Of a DNA stretch of 64,000 nt, positions 11,166 to 20,977 are shown in pieces (positions within the stretch are counted from its first letter, which is position 1; every line of letters begins with the position of its first letter). The notes under the pieces are model-generated. The model saw only the letters and a program-made list of their open reading frames with translations. It searched no databases and had not been told where the DNA came from. Both the position numbers and the translations under genes were made by a program. This DNA is from Cellulomonas chitinilytica (GTDB lineage: Bacteria > Actinomycetota > Actinomycetes > Actinomycetales > Cellulomonadaceae). Location: contig NZ_BONK01000004.1 in assembly GCF_016862675.1 (NCBI RefSeq), positions 186,001-250,000 on the forward strand, given 5' to 3'.

Positions 11166-11790
11166 CGTGACGCGGATCCTCGTGATCGACAACTACGACT
11201 CGTTCGTCTACACGATCGTCGGCTACCTCAACCAGCTCGGCGCGGAGACCGTCGTGGTCCGCAACGACGCCGTGCCGCCGCTCGCGGAGCGCACCGGGTT
11301 CGACGGCGTCCTCGTGTCACCCGGCCCCGGGACCCCCGCGGAGGCCGGCCAGAGCATCCAGGTGATCCGCGACTGCGCCGCGACCGGCACGCCCATGCTC
11401 GGCGTGTGCCTCGGCCACCAGGCCCTCGGCGAGGTGTTCGGCGGCACCGTGACGCACGCGCCCGAGCTCATGCACGGCAAGACGAGCGAGATCGCGCACC
11501 ACGGCGACGGCGTGCTCGCGGACCTCCCGTCGCCGTTCACGGCCACCCGGTACCACTCGCTGGCCGTCGTCGACGGCACGGTGTCCGACGAGCTCGAGGT
11601 CACCGCGACCGCCCACGGCATCATCATGGGCCTCCAGCACCGCACCCTCCCGCTGCACGGCGTGCAGTTCCACCCCGAGTCCGTGCTGACCGAGGGCGGG
11701 CACCGGCTGCTCGCGAACTGGCTGCAGATCTGCGGGGACGACGAGGCCGTCGCCCGCTCGGAGGGCCTCCACCCGCTCGTGCGCCTCTGA
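11158..11790 (+). CDS. pabA: aminodeoxychorismate/anthranilate synthase glutamine amidotransferase subunit
   Basis: A 210-residue class I glutamine amidotransferase. It has an N-terminal ILVIDNYDSFVYTI, the oxyanion PGPGTP, the nucleophile Cys in GVCLGHQALGE and the His/Glu pair in VQFHPESVLTEGG. It supplies ammonia to a chorismate-binding partner, for folate or tryptophan synthesis. The partner is not in this window. The orphan position beside pknB is the usual actinobacterial one, where the gene is named trpG or pabA. The start is either GTG 11158 or GTG 11167; the first overlaps the preceding stop. Confidence 0.9.
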   Translation: MSDVTRILVIDNYDSFVYTIVGYLNQLGAETVVVRNDAVPPLAERTGFDGVLVSPGPGTPAEAGQSIQVIRDCAATGTPMLGVCLGHQALGEVFGGTVTHAPELMHGKTSEIAHHGDGVLADLPSPFTATRYHSLAVVDGTVSDELEVTATAHGIIMGLQHRTLPLHGVQFHPESVLTEGGHRLLANWLQICGDDEAVARSEGLHPLVRL

Positions 11791-11799
11791 CGGGTCGGG

Positions 11800-12630
11800 C
11801 TACGCGGGCGCGAAGGGCCGGACCTCCTCCCGTCCGCCGTCCACGACGAGGCACGTGCTCTCCGGCACCTCGATCCAGGCCCCGCGCAGGTCCCCGAGCG
11901 GTTCGGAGACCACGATGCGGGTCTCGTCGGTCAGGCCGTGCAGCACGGGGTTGTCCGGGTACTGCTCGCGGAGCACCGCGACGTCCTGGTTGCGGAACAA
12001 CGACCTCGACCGTCCCTCGGACGAGTACCGGAAAGCCCAGAGGCGCTCACCGTCCGTCGTCACGAGCGTGCCCTGCACCGGGAAGTCGACGCCGTGCCCG
12101 CGGGCGGCCTCCTCGACGACGCCCAGGGCGAGCGCGACCGCCCGCGGCGGGTCGTCCTCGAGGCCGAGCGTGAGGGCCAGGTAGAAGAGCGTCTCGGAGT
12201 CGGTGGAGCCCTCGATGAGCGGGAACAGCTCCGGGTCGACGGCCAGCTGCAGGTCCCGCTTGAGCCGGCCGAACCCGGCGACGAGCCCGTTGTGCATCCA
12301 CAGCCACCGGCCGTGCCGGAACGGGTGGCAGTTGGTCTGCTGGACGGCGGAGCCGCTCGTCGCGCGGATGTGGGCGAGGACGACCCCGGAACGCACGTGC
12401 TGGGCGAGCTCGCGCAGGTTCCGGTCGCTCCACGCCGGCTCGATGCTGCGGAACACCCCGGGCGTCGGGGAGTGCTCGTCGTACCAGCCCACGCCGAAGC
12501 CGTCGCCGTTCGTCGGCTCGGCGCCGAGGCGGCTGTGCAGGCTCTGCTGCATGACCAGCGAGTTCGCCGGCTTGTAGAGCAGGTCGTCGAGCGTCACGGG
12601 TGAGCCCGTGTAGGCGAGCCATCGGCACAT
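11800..12630 (-). CDS. class II glutamine amidotransferase, YafJ type
   Basis: 276 residues. The start MCRWLAYTG puts the catalytic Cys at position 2 after Met removal, as in Ntn-type class II amidotransferases. Further motifs are NGDGFGVGWYD, HIRATSG and HNCHPF-like NCHPFRHGRWLWMHNG. The family includes EgtC, which acts in ergothioneine synthesis, but no other egt gene is present, so I assign only the YafJ/EgtC-like fold. The ATG has a perfect GGAGG 6 nt upstream. It is convergent with pabA, with a 9-bp gap. Confidence 0.85.
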   Translation of the reverse strand: MCRWLAYTGSPVTLDDLLYKPANSLVMQQSLHSRLGAEPTNGDGFGVGWYDEHSPTPGVFRSIEPAWSDRNLRELAQHVRSGVVLAHIRATSGSAVQQTNCHPFRHGRWLWMHNGLVAGFGRLKRDLQLAVDPELFPLIEGSTDSETLFYLALTLGLEDDPPRAVALALGVVEEAARGHGVDFPVQGTLVTTDGERLWAFRYSSEGRSRSLFRNQDVAVLREQYPDNPVLHGLTDETRIVVSEPLGDLRGAWIEVPESTCLVVDGGREEVRPFAPA

Positions 12631-12744
12631 GCCAGCCTCCTCGGCGTGCGGCCCGCGCCGTCGCGCGCCGTCAGGCCCACGATGCGCCGTCGGGGAGCGA
12701 CGAACCACTCGAACGCCTGGTGGGACCGGCGGCGCCGGACGCGA

Positions 12745-12784
12745 CGAGGCCCGGCACACCGCTCGTCGCGGTGGCCGGGCCTCG
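12745..12784 (-). terminator. hairpin terminator of the pknB operon
   Basis: An 11-bp perfect stem (CGAGGCCCGGC with its complement at 12774-12784), extended by an inner ACCG/CGGT pairing, about 15 bp past the pknB stop. The rest of the 168-bp gap before the amidotransferase start holds no visible gene. Confidence 0.6.
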
Positions 12785-12798
12785 TGGCCGTGCGGGTG

Positions 12799-14784
12799 CT
12801 ACGGGTTCTTGGTCGGCGTGCCGTTGCCCTGCGGCTGGTTGCCCTTCGACACGTGGATGTCGATCTGGTCGCCGAACTCCACCTCGGTGCCGGCCGCGGG
12901 GTCGGTGCGGAGCACCTCGTTGGCGGGCCGCTCGGACGCCTCGTCGACGCGCTTGACGTTGGTCAGGCCGGCCTGCGCGAGCGTCTGGACCGCCTGGTCG
13001 TAGTTCTGGCCGGCCACGGACGGGACGGTCGCGGTGGTCCTCGCCTTGGCGATCTCCAGGGTGACGACCTGCCGCTGCTTGACCAGCGACTCCGGCGCCT
13101 TGTCCTGAGACACGACTGTCCCCGGTGCCTGCTCGGACTCGACCTCGGTGGTGTTGACCTGGAGGTTCGCGTCGTTGAGGAGCTGTGTGGCCTCGGCCTG
13201 CGGCTTCCCGACCACGTTCGGCACGGTCACGTTGCCGGTGGAGACCGAGAGGGTGACGGTCGCGCCCGCGTCGACCGGCGAGTTCGCTGCCGGGTTCGTC
13301 CCCGTGACCTGGCCGGCGGGGTAGGCCGGGTTGTTGTCCTGGGTCTGGTTGGGGTCGACCTTCAGGCCGGCGTCCTCGAGCGTCTTGACCGCGTCGTCGA
13401 CGGACTTGCCCGCCACGTCCGGCACGGTGGTGGTCGCCGGGCCGGTCGAGATGGTGACCGTGACGGTCGACTCCTTCTCGACCTGCTTGCCCGCCGCCGG
13501 GTCGCTCGAGATCGCCGTCCCCTTCGGCTCCTCGGACGCCGCCTCGGTCCGTTGGTACAGGAGGTCGGCGTCGGTGATCGCCTGCTTCGCCTGATCCTCC
13601 GTGAGGCCCACCACGGAGGGCACGGCGACGGTGGTCGGCGTGTCGTTCTTGTTCGCGTTGGCCAGCAGCAGCGCGATGATGCCCGCGACGGCGAGCACGG
13701 CGATGCCGATCAGCACCCACATGAGCCAGGGCCGCCGACGCTCGTCCTCGTCCTCGACGCCCATCGCCGTGGTGGTGGTGACCGCGCCCAGGCCCGTCGT
13801 CTGCCACGGCGGCGTGCTCGGCGGCAGCGTCTGGGTGGTCGTGGTCGGCGGGCCCATGACCTGGGTGGCGTCGTTCGGGACGGGAGCCAGCACGGCGGCG
13901 CCGACAGCGGGCGCACCGACGGTGCCGCCGCGGACGACGGCCTCCAGGTCGGAGCGGAACTCGGCGGCCGTGGAGTACCGGTCGTCGCGCTCCTTGGCGA
14001 GAGCCTTGAGCGTGATGCGGTCCAGCGAGTCCGGCACGTCCGACGCGAACGTGCTCGGGACGGGCGCGGCCTCGCGGACGTGCTGGTAGGCGACGGCGAC
14101 GGGGGAGTCGCCCGTGAACGGCGGACGGCCTGTGAGCAGCTCGAACAGGAGGCAGCCCGTCGAGTACAGGTCGGAGCGGGCGTCGACCGTCTCGCCGCGC
14201 GCCTGCTCGGGTGACAGGTACTGCGCGGTGCCGATGACGGCCTGCGTCTGCGTCATGGTGGCCGCGGAGTCCGCGACGGCGCGGGCGATGCCGAAGTCCA
14301 TGACCTTGACCGCGCCCGTGGGCGTGAGCATGACGTTCGCGGGCTTGATGTCGCGGTGCACGATGCCCGCGTGGTGCGAGTACTCGAGCGCCGACAGCAC
14401 GCCCGCCGTGATCTCGACGGCCTCCTCGATGGGCACCGCGTGGCCGTCGCGCAGGATGTCGCGGACCGTGTGCCCCTCGACGTACTCCATGACGATGAAC
14501 GGCACGTGCGCGACGACACCGGTCGGCTCCGTGAACACGTCCTCGCCCGTGTCGTACACCGACACGATCGCGGGGTGGTTCAGCGACGCAGCCGACTGCG
14601 CCTCGCGGCGGAACCGGTTCTGGAAGGAGGGGTCGCGGGCCAGGTCGGAGCGCAGGATCTTGATGGCGACCGTGCGTCCGAGTCGCGTGTCGTGGCCGAT
14701 GTGCACCTCGGCCATGCCACCGCGCCCGATGAGCTCGCCGACCTCGTACCGACCGGCGAGGGTCCGGGATCCGTCGTCCACCAC
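12799..14784 (-). CDS. pknB: Ser/Thr protein kinase PknB with four PASTA domains
   Basis: 661 residues. The kinase domain (about 11-275) has GRGGMAEVH, the catalytic Lys in VAIKIL, HRDIKPANVML and DFGIAR. A juxtamembrane segment, one membrane helix (about 350-370) and four extracellular PASTA repeats follow (VPSVVG, VPDVAG, VPNVVG, VPSVAG), ending in a Gly/Asn-rich tail. PASTA kinases sense lipid II and muropeptides and phosphorylate growth and division proteins. The start is GTG 14784 or the next GTG 14781; it overlaps the pknA stop by one base. Confidence 0.95.
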   Translation of the reverse strand: MVDDGSRTLAGRYEVGELIGRGGMAEVHIGHDTRLGRTVAIKILRSDLARDPSFQNRFRREAQSAASLNHPAIVSVYDTGEDVFTEPTGVVAHVPFIVMEYVEGHTVRDILRDGHAVPIEEAVEITAGVLSALEYSHHAGIVHRDIKPANVMLTPTGAVKVMDFGIARAVADSAATMTQTQAVIGTAQYLSPEQARGETVDARSDLYSTGCLLFELLTGRPPFTGDSPVAVAYQHVREAAPVPSTFASDVPDSLDRITLKALAKERDDRYSTAAEFRSDLEAVVRGGTVGAPAVGAAVLAPVPNDATQVMGPPTTTTQTLPPSTPPWQTTGLGAVTTTTAMGVEDEDERRRPWLMWVLIGIAVLAVAGIIALLLANANKNDTPTTVAVPSVVGLTEDQAKQAITDADLLYQRTEAASEEPKGTAISSDPAAGKQVEKESTVTVTISTGPATTTVPDVAGKSVDDAVKTLEDAGLKVDPNQTQDNNPAYPAGQVTGTNPAANSPVDAGATVTLSVSTGNVTVPNVVGKPQAEATQLLNDANLQVNTTEVESEQAPGTVVSQDKAPESLVKQRQVVTLEIAKARTTATVPSVAGQNYDQAVQTLAQAGLTNVKRVDEASERPANEVLRTDPAAGTEVEFGDQIDIHVSKGNQPQGNGTPTKNP

Positions 14785-16136
14785 TAGGCGTCCTTCACTT
14801 CCGTCGCAGCCAGTCCCGTCGCGTGTGCGTCCGGACCGTTCACCGAGATCATCCCATCGGCAGTGCCGCCTAGAGGGTACTGGTCAGTCCGTGGTGCCGG
14901 GTCGAGTGCCGCGTGCGCGACGAGCACTGCTGCCGGATCGTGACCGTCCGCCTTCGTCAGGCTGTTGGCGAGGGCCGCGCCGAGCAGCGCGACGAGCAGC
15001 AGGACGAGCCCGACCAGCGGCCAGCGGAACCGCCCGAACCGGCCGAGCTTCGGCTGCGTGCCGAGCGCCGCCTGCGTGCGTCGGGCCGCGGCCGCCGCAC
15101 CCTGCCGGGCGGTCGCGGCGATGCTGCCGGAGTCGGTGCGCGGGCGGGGGAGCCCGATGCGCCGGCTGGGCTCGTCGAGCTGCCGCCGGGTGCGGCGGGT
15201 CGGCTGGAACGACGGCGGCGGCGGCGCACCCTGCTCGCGCTGGGTCGTGACGGCCGTCGCGAACGTGTCCGGGGGGCGCCGGGCCTTCGAGACGAGCACC
15301 GGTACACCGCTGGGCGGCGTGCGCGGCACGAGCTGGTCGAGGAGCGTCGCGAGCTCCTCGCCGGACGCCGGCCGCCGCGACGGCTCCTTCGAGAGGAGCC
15401 GCATCACGAGCGCGGCGAGCGGCTTGTCGATGCTCGGCGGCAGCGGGGGCACCGGGCTGTTCACGTGCGCGACGGCGATGTCGACGGCCGTCGGGCCGGT
15501 GAACGGGCGGTGCCCGACGAGCGCCTCGTACGCGACGATCCCGAGCGAGTACAGGTCCGACAGCGGGGTCGCGGGGCGCCCGACGGCCTGCTCGGGCGAG
15601 AGGTACTGGGCGGTGCCCATGACCATCCCGGTGGCGGTCATCGTGATCTGGTTCGTCGCGAGCGAGACCCCGAAGTCGGTGATCTTCACGCGCCCGCCAC
15701 GGCCCAGCAGGATGTTGCCGGGCTTCACGTCGCGATGCACGACCCCGGCGACGTGCGCGGCGTGCAGCGCCCGGGACGCCTGCGCGAGCATGGGGAGCAG
15801 GCGCCGTGACGACAGCACGGGCTCGCGCTCGAGCAGGTCGGACAGCGGCTCGCCGACCACGAGCTCCATGACCAGGTAGCCCGAGCCGTCCTGCTCGCCG
15901 TAGTCGAACAGCTGCGCGATGTTCGGGTGCGACAGGGACGCCGAGTTGCGGGCCTCGGTGCGGAAGCGCTCCAGGAAGCCGATGTCCCCCGCGAACTCCT
16001 CCTTGAGCACCTTGACCGCGACGGGCCGTGCGAGGGCGTCGTCGAACCCCTCCCACACCTCGCCCATGCCGCCGACCGCGATCGGCTTGACGAGCCTGTA
16101 CCGGCCCTCGAGGGCCACGCCGGGTGCCGTCCTCAC
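14784..16136 (-). CDS. pknA: Ser/Thr protein kinase PknA
   Basis: 450 residues. The kinase domain (about 9-265) has GGMGEVWEGFD, AVKVLKEEF, HRDVKPGNILL and DFGVSLA. A long Pro/Arg-rich juxtamembrane linker and one membrane helix (about 375-397, PLVGLVLLLVALLGAALA) follow, with a short extracellular tail lacking PASTA domains, as expected for PknA. The start GTG 16136 overlaps the pbpA stop (GTGA); the open frame continues upstream but only as a shadow of pbpA. It sits in the order fhaA-fhaB-pstP-rodA-pbpA-pknA-pknB. Confidence 0.94.
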   Translation of the reverse strand: MRTAPGVALEGRYRLVKPIAVGGMGEVWEGFDDALARPVAVKVLKEEFAGDIGFLERFRTEARNSASLSHPNIAQLFDYGEQDGSGYLVMELVVGEPLSDLLEREPVLSSRRLLPMLAQASRALHAAHVAGVVHRDVKPGNILLGRGGRVKITDFGVSLATNQITMTATGMVMGTAQYLSPEQAVGRPATPLSDLYSLGIVAYEALVGHRPFTGPTAVDIAVAHVNSPVPPLPPSIDKPLAALVMRLLSKEPSRRPASGEELATLLDQLVPRTPPSGVPVLVSKARRPPDTFATAVTTQREQGAPPPPSFQPTRRTRRQLDEPSRRIGLPRPRTDSGSIAATARQGAAAAARRTQAALGTQPKLGRFGRFRWPLVGLVLLLVALLGAALANSLTKADGHDPAAVLVAHAALDPAPRTDQYPLGGTADGMISVNGPDAHATGLAATEVKDA

Positions 16137-17584
16137 TGTCCGAGCACCGCCTCGATGACGGCCTTCGCGATCGGCGCCGCGACCTTGCCGCCCGTCGCGT
16201 CGCTGCCGAGGCTGCCGCCGTGCTCCACGAGCACCGCGACGGCGACGCGGGGGGCGTCGGCCGGCGCGAACGCGGTGAACCACGCGTGGGGTGCCTCGTC
16301 GGTCCCGGTCTGGGCCGTGCCGGTCTTGCCGGCCACCTGGACGCCCGGGATCTGCGCTGCCTGTCCGGTGCCGCTCTGCACCACGCCGACCATCATGTCG
16401 CGCAGCGACGCCGCCGTGCCGGGAGACACGGCGGTCGACAGCAGCTCCGGCTTGGTGTCCCGCACGGTTGTCAGATCGGCAGATCGCACCGTCTGAACGA
16501 CGTACGGGGTCATCAACTTTCCGCCGTTGGCGATCGCCGCCGAGATCATGGCGATTTGCATGGGGGTGGACTGCACCGAGAACTGCCCGATCGCCGACTG
16601 CGCGGTCTGCGGGGCGTTCAGGTCGGCCGGGAACGTGCTCGGCACCACCCGCATCGGGATGCGCAGCGAGTCGTCGTCGAAGCCGAACCGCTCGGCCTGC
16701 TCCCGGATCGCGTCGTCCCCGAGGTCCATGCCGAGCTGGGCGAAGGCGGTGTTGCACGAGACGCGCAGCGCGTCGGCGAGCGACACCGTCTCCCCGCCGC
16801 ACGACTCGCCGCCGAAGTTCGGCAGCGTCGCGCTCGTCTGCGGCAGGTCCAGGACCACCGGGGAGGGGATCTGCGTGTCGGGTGCGTACGCCCCGGACTC
16901 CAGCGCCGCGGCGGCGGTGACGAGCTTGAACGTGGAGCCCGGCGGGTACGTCTCGCGGGTCGCGTTGCTGAGCAGCGGGTTGCCCGGGGCGGCCGCGAGC
17001 TCGGTGTACGCGGCGCCGGCGGCCTTGGTGTCGTGCGTCGCGAGGACGTTCGGGTCGAAGCCGGGCGTCGAGACGAGCGCGAGGATCTTGCCGGTGGACG
17101 GCTCGATCGCGACCACGGCCCCCTCCTGGTCGCCGAGCCCCTCGCGTGCGGCGAGCTGCGCCGCGGGCAGGATCGTCGTCTCCACCGCGGCACCCTCGGG
17201 CTTGCGGCCCGTGAGCATGTCGCGGATCCGGCTGAAGAACAGCTGGTCGCCGCGGCCGGTGAGCTGCTCGTTCGCGGCGAGCTCGAGCTCCGAGCGGCCG
17301 TTGACCACCGAGTAGAACCCCGTCATCGCCGAGTACAGCTCGCCGTCCGTGTAGGAGCGCTGGTAGCCGAACGCGTCGTCGACGGGGGCGCTGGAGGCGA
17401 CGGCCTGGCCGGCGACCACGATCGGGCCGCGGGCGTTGCCGAACTCGCGGTACAGGTTGCGCACGTTGCGGGGGTCGTTGTTGAGCGCGTCCGCCTGGAC
17501 GTACTGGACCCACGACGTGCCGACCATGAGCGCCACGAACAGGACGAGCACGACCGACGCGAGCCGGCGCAGCGGGGTGTTCAC
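16133..17584 (-). CDS. pbpA: penicillin-binding protein PbpA (class B transpeptidase)
   Basis: 483 residues: a short cytosolic start, one membrane helix (about 9-27), a dimerisation/pedestal region, then a transpeptidase domain with the three active-site motifs STFK, SCN and KTGT (in VAGKTGTAQTGTDE). Class B enzymes cross-link peptidoglycan; here the SEDS glycosyltransferase partner is the adjacent rodA, and the two overlap by 4 bp (GTGA). Length and motif spacing look complete. Confidence 0.95.
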   Translation of the reverse strand: MNTPLRRLASVVLVLFVALMVGTSWVQYVQADALNNDPRNVRNLYREFGNARGPIVVAGQAVASSAPVDDAFGYQRSYTDGELYSAMTGFYSVVNGRSELELAANEQLTGRGDQLFFSRIRDMLTGRKPEGAAVETTILPAAQLAAREGLGDQEGAVVAIEPSTGKILALVSTPGFDPNVLATHDTKAAGAAYTELAAAPGNPLLSNATRETYPPGSTFKLVTAAAALESGAYAPDTQIPSPVVLDLPQTSATLPNFGGESCGGETVSLADALRVSCNTAFAQLGMDLGDDAIREQAERFGFDDDSLRIPMRVVPSTFPADLNAPQTAQSAIGQFSVQSTPMQIAMISAAIANGGKLMTPYVVQTVRSADLTTVRDTKPELLSTAVSPGTAASLRDMMVGVVQSGTGQAAQIPGVQVAGKTGTAQTGTDEAPHAWFTAFAPADAPRVAVAVLVEHGGSLGSDATGGKVAAPIAKAVIEAVLGQ

Positions 17585-19014
17585 GAGGCGCCTCCGATCC
17601 GCTCCGTCGGGTGGTCGTCGCTCGCGCCGACCACCACGGGCGTGCCGACCTCCGGCGTGAGCGCCCGGACCGCCGGTGCGGGTCGCCGGGCCTCGTCGGA
17701 CACCCGCAGAAGCAGGGCGACGATGATCCAGTTGGCGACGAGCGACGAACCGCCGTACGCCAGGAACGGGGTCGTCAGGCCGGTCAGCGGGATCATCTTC
17801 GTGACACCGCCGACCACGACGACCGTCTGGAACGCGACGACGAACGACAGGCCGCCCGCGAGCAGCTTCCCGAAGCCGTCACGCACCCCGACCGCCGTCC
17901 GGAAGCCGCGCTCCGCGAGGATGAGGTAGCCGAGCAGGATCGCGAGCATCCCCGTCAGGCCCAGCTCCTCGCCGAGCGACGCGTAGATGAAGTCCGACTC
18001 GGCGTACGGCACGAGGTCCGGCCGTCCCTGGCCGAGTCCCGTGCCGAACAGGCCACCGTTCGCCAGCCCGAACAGGCCACGGACCAGCTGCCCGCTGCCA
18101 CCGACGGCCTTCTGGAAGACGTCGTCGTCCATCGCGTGCAGCCACGCGTCGAACCGGGCGCCGACGTGCGCGAACGCGGTCGCGGCGAAGAACGCGCCGA
18201 CGACGAACAGGCCCAGGCCGATGATGACCCAGCTCAGCCGTTCGGTGGCGAGGTACAGCATCGCGACGAAGAGCCCGAAGAAGAGCAGCGACGTCCCGAG
18301 GTCACGCTCCAGCACGAGGACCGCGAGGGACGCGCCCCACACGATGAGGATCGGCCCGAGGTCACGGGCCCGCGGCAGCTGCAGGCCCAGCACGCGCGGC
18401 CCGGCGAGGGCGAGCGTGTCCCGGTGCGTCACGAGGTAGCCGGCGAAGAAGACCGCCAGCGCGATCTTCGCGAGCTCCGCGGGCTGCAGCCCGACGCCAC
18501 CGAACCGCACCCAGATCCGGGCGCCGTTGATCAGCACCCCGAGTCCCGGGACGAGCGGCAGGACGACGAGCGCGAGACCGACGACCATCGCCGTGTACGT
18601 GTACCGGCGCAGCGTGCGGTGGTCGCGCAGCAGGACCAGCACCACCGCCGCCAGCGCGATCGACAGGGCCGTCCACGTGAGCTGCCGCTCGGCGAACCCG
18701 TGCTCCTTGCCACGCGCGGCGTACGCGAAGTCGATCCGGTAGATCATCGCCAGCCCGATGCCGTTGAGCGCGACCGCGACCGGCATGATCACCGGGTCCG
18801 CGAACGGCGCCCGCCAGCGCATCACCACGTGCAGGCCCACGGCCAGCGCCGTCAGGCCCAGGCTGTAGCCCAGCACGTCCGCCGGGACGGTCCCCTCGGT
18901 GCCGAGGCCCACGAGCACGTACCCGGAGATGCTGATCGCCAGCGCGAGCACGAGCAGGCCGAGCTCCGTGCCCCGCCCGGCGCGCACGCGGTGCGGCTGG
19001 ATGGTCGCCATCAC
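17581..19014 (-). CDS. rodA: SEDS family peptidoglycan polymerase RodA/FtsW
   Basis: 477 residues with about 12 membrane helices. The conserved loop motifs FAYAARGKEHGFAERQ, GARIWVRFGGVGLQPAELAKIAL and the C-terminal PLTGLTTPFLAYGGSSLVAN are those of the family. It polymerises lipid II together with the adjacent PbpA. The start is GTG 19014 followed directly by ATG 19011; the ATG may be the real initiator. It lies 7 bp past the pstP stop. Confidence 0.95.
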   Translation of the reverse strand: MMATIQPHRVRAGRGTELGLLVLALAISISGYVLVGLGTEGTVPADVLGYSLGLTALAVGLHVVMRWRAPFADPVIMPVAVALNGIGLAMIYRIDFAYAARGKEHGFAERQLTWTALSIALAAVVLVLLRDHRTLRRYTYTAMVVGLALVVLPLVPGLGVLINGARIWVRFGGVGLQPAELAKIALAVFFAGYLVTHRDTLALAGPRVLGLQLPRARDLGPILIVWGASLAVLVLERDLGTSLLFFGLFVAMLYLATERLSWVIIGLGLFVVGAFFAATAFAHVGARFDAWLHAMDDDVFQKAVGGSGQLVRGLFGLANGGLFGTGLGQGRPDLVPYAESDFIYASLGEELGLTGMLAILLGYLILAERGFRTAVGVRDGFGKLLAGGLSFVVAFQTVVVVGGVTKMIPLTGLTTPFLAYGGSSLVANWIIVALLLRVSDEARRPAPAVRALTPEVGTPVVVGASDDHPTERIGGAS

Positions 19015-19021
19015 GTCCGGC

Positions 19022-20434
19022 TCACGGGCCGACCACCGCGTTCGGGTCGGTGGCGGGGACCACCACGGTGGGCGTCGGGGTGGGCGTGGGCGTGGGCGTC
19101 AGGGTGGGGGTCGGCGACGGCTCGGGCTCGACGGTGTCCTCCTCGAGCATCGTCACGAGGTCGCGGGCGTCGTCGAGCGAGTCGGCGTGGATCGTCTGCT
19201 CGACGCGTTCGCGCAGGTACGCGGAGTTCAGGTCGTCGATCATCGTGCCGGACCGCTCCACGACCGACGACAGCTCGACGGGGCCGAGCGTCTGCGGCAG
19301 GCCGCGCAGGATGACGACCTCGCCGTCGTCGGCCGCCACGAAGTACTGCGTGCGCGTGAACAGGAACCCGAGCACCACGACGGCGGCGACGAGCACCACG
19401 GCGCCGACCCACAGGACGGCCGTGGGCACGCGGCGGCGGGTCACGGGGGTGTCGTCGTCCTCGTAGACGCCGTCGTCGTGCTCGTCGGGCGCGACCGTCA
19501 CCGGCGCGGCGTCGTCGGCCTCGTCGTCCGGCGCCGTCGCCTCCGCGGGCGCAGCGGCGCTCCCCTTCGTCGCGCGCGCCGCCGCCGCGAGGCTCGCCGC
19601 GCGCGCCGCCGGGCCGTCCGCCGCGCTCGTCGGGTCGTGCCGCGTCGTCGCCGCAGCCCCCACGACGGTCGCCGCGGTGCTCGGGCCGGCGCCGTCCGCG
19701 ACCTCGTCCAGCTCGATGACGTCGGCCAGCACGACCGTCACGTTGTCGCCGCCACCCGCGCGCAGCGCGAGCTGCACCAGCCGGTCCGCGCACGCGTCCA
19801 CGTCCGCGATGCCGGCGAGCGTCTCCTCGATGGTGTCCGCGCTGACGAAGCCCGACAGGCCGTCCGAGCACAGCAGCCACCGGTCGCCCGGGCGCGCCTC
19901 CCGCACCGACAGGTCCGGCGTGACGTCCGGGTCGAAGTCGCCGAGCACGCGCATCACGACCGACCGCTGCGGGTGGTGCTCGGCCTCCTCCGGCGTGATC
20001 CGGCCGATGTCCACGAGGTGCTGCACGAACGTGTGGTCCGTCGTGACCTGCGTGAGCACGCCGTCGCGGAACAGGTAGCCGCGCGAGTCCCCGAGGTGCA
20101 CCATCGCGAGCTTGTTGCCCGCCCGCAGGATCGCGATGACCGTCGTCCCCATGCCCGCCAGGTCCGGGTCCGCGTCGCTGCGGGCGATGATCTCGTCGCG
20201 CGCCGCCTCCAGCGCGGACTCGAGCTCGTCCAGCGCGTCGTCGGGCCCGTGCGACTCGCCGTCGAGCGGCGCGAACGCCGCGACCGCCAGCGAGCTCGCG
20301 ACGTCCCCGCCGGCGTGGCCGCCCATGCCGTCGGCGACCATCAGCAGGTGCGGACCCGCGTACGCGGAGTCCTGGTTGTTGGAGCGCACCAGTCCGACGT
20401 CGGACCGTGCCGCGTACCTCAGGGCGACGGTCAC
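19022..20434 (-). CDS. pstP: PP2C-type Ser/Thr phosphatase PstP
   Basis: 470 residues. The PP2C domain (about 1-235) has the metal-binding motifs RSNNQDSA, MVADGMGGH, HLGDSRGYL, LCSDGLSG and GGGDNVTVV. An Ala/Asp-rich linker, one membrane helix (about 345-367) and a small extracellular domain ending in a (Thr-Pro)n tail follow. It dephosphorylates PknA/PknB targets. GAGG lies 7 nt upstream of the GTG start. Confidence 0.95.
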   Translation of the reverse strand: MTVALRYAARSDVGLVRSNNQDSAYAGPHLLMVADGMGGHAGGDVASSLAVAAFAPLDGESHGPDDALDELESALEAARDEIIARSDADPDLAGMGTTVIAILRAGNKLAMVHLGDSRGYLFRDGVLTQVTTDHTFVQHLVDIGRITPEEAEHHPQRSVVMRVLGDFDPDVTPDLSVREARPGDRWLLCSDGLSGFVSADTIEETLAGIADVDACADRLVQLALRAGGGDNVTVVLADVIELDEVADGAGPSTAATVVGAAATTRHDPTSAADGPAARAASLAAAARATKGSAAAPAEATAPDDEADDAAPVTVAPDEHDDGVYEDDDTPVTRRRVPTAVLWVGAVVLVAAVVVLGFLFTRTQYFVAADDGEVVILRGLPQTLGPVELSSVVERSGTMIDDLNSAYLRERVEQTIHADSLDDARDLVTMLEEDTVEPEPSPTPTLTPTPTPTPTPTVVVPATDPNAVVGP

Positions 20435-20437
20435 CGG

Positions 20438-20968
20438 TTACCTCTGCAGCTCGAGCACGCTCTGTCCCACGCGGACCGGTGTACCCGTCGGCAGGGGAAC
20501 GGCGGACTCGACTCGCTGGTCCGCCACGTATGTCCCGTTCGTCGAACCGAGGTCCTCGACGAACCACTGACCGTCCTGCTGGAACACCCGCGCGTGCCGC
20601 GACGAGGAGTAGTCGTCGTCGAGCACCAGCGTGTTGCTCGGGGCCCGGCCGATCAGCACCGCCGACGTGCCGAGCGGCACGATCGTGCCGCGCAGCGGGC
20701 CCTCCGTGACGACGAGCCTGCGCGGACCGGAACCGCTGCGCGCGGAGCGGGGAGTGCGGACCGGTGCGGGCTCCGGCGCTGCCGCCGGTACCGCCGCCGC
20801 GGGAGGCGGGGTCGCGGTGCGCGCCTGCACCTGCTTGTTCGCCCGACGACGATCCACGATGCGCGTCCCGTACAGGTCACGGCGCAGCACGCTGATCGCC
20901 GACAGCACGAGCACCCACAGCAGCGCGAGATACCCCAGCCGCAGCAGGGTGACCGTGACTTCACTCAT
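20438..20968 (-). CDS. fhaB: FHA domain protein FhaB (FipA type)
   Basis: 176 residues: an N-terminal membrane helix (about 8-28), a Pro/Ala linker and a C-terminal FHA phosphothreonine-binding domain (about 85-176) with GRAPSNTLVL, SSSRHARVF and STNGTYV. FHA proteins dock phosphorylated kinase partners. The neighbouring pstP starts just past its stop. Confidence 0.93.
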   Translation of the reverse strand: MSEVTVTLLRLGYLALLWVLVLSAISVLRRDLYGTRIVDRRRANKQVQARTATPPPAAAVPAAAPEPAPVRTPRSARSGSGPRRLVVTEGPLRGTIVPLGTSAVLIGRAPSNTLVLDDDYSSSRHARVFQQDGQWFVEDLGSTNGTYVADQRVESAVPLPTGTPVRVGQSVLELQR

Positions 20969-20977
20969 GCGGCGACG

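Noticed and set aside
16124..19314. Long plus-strand frames across pbpA and rodA
   Set aside because: Arg-rich shadow composition and no motifs; the minus-strand genes explain this region fully.
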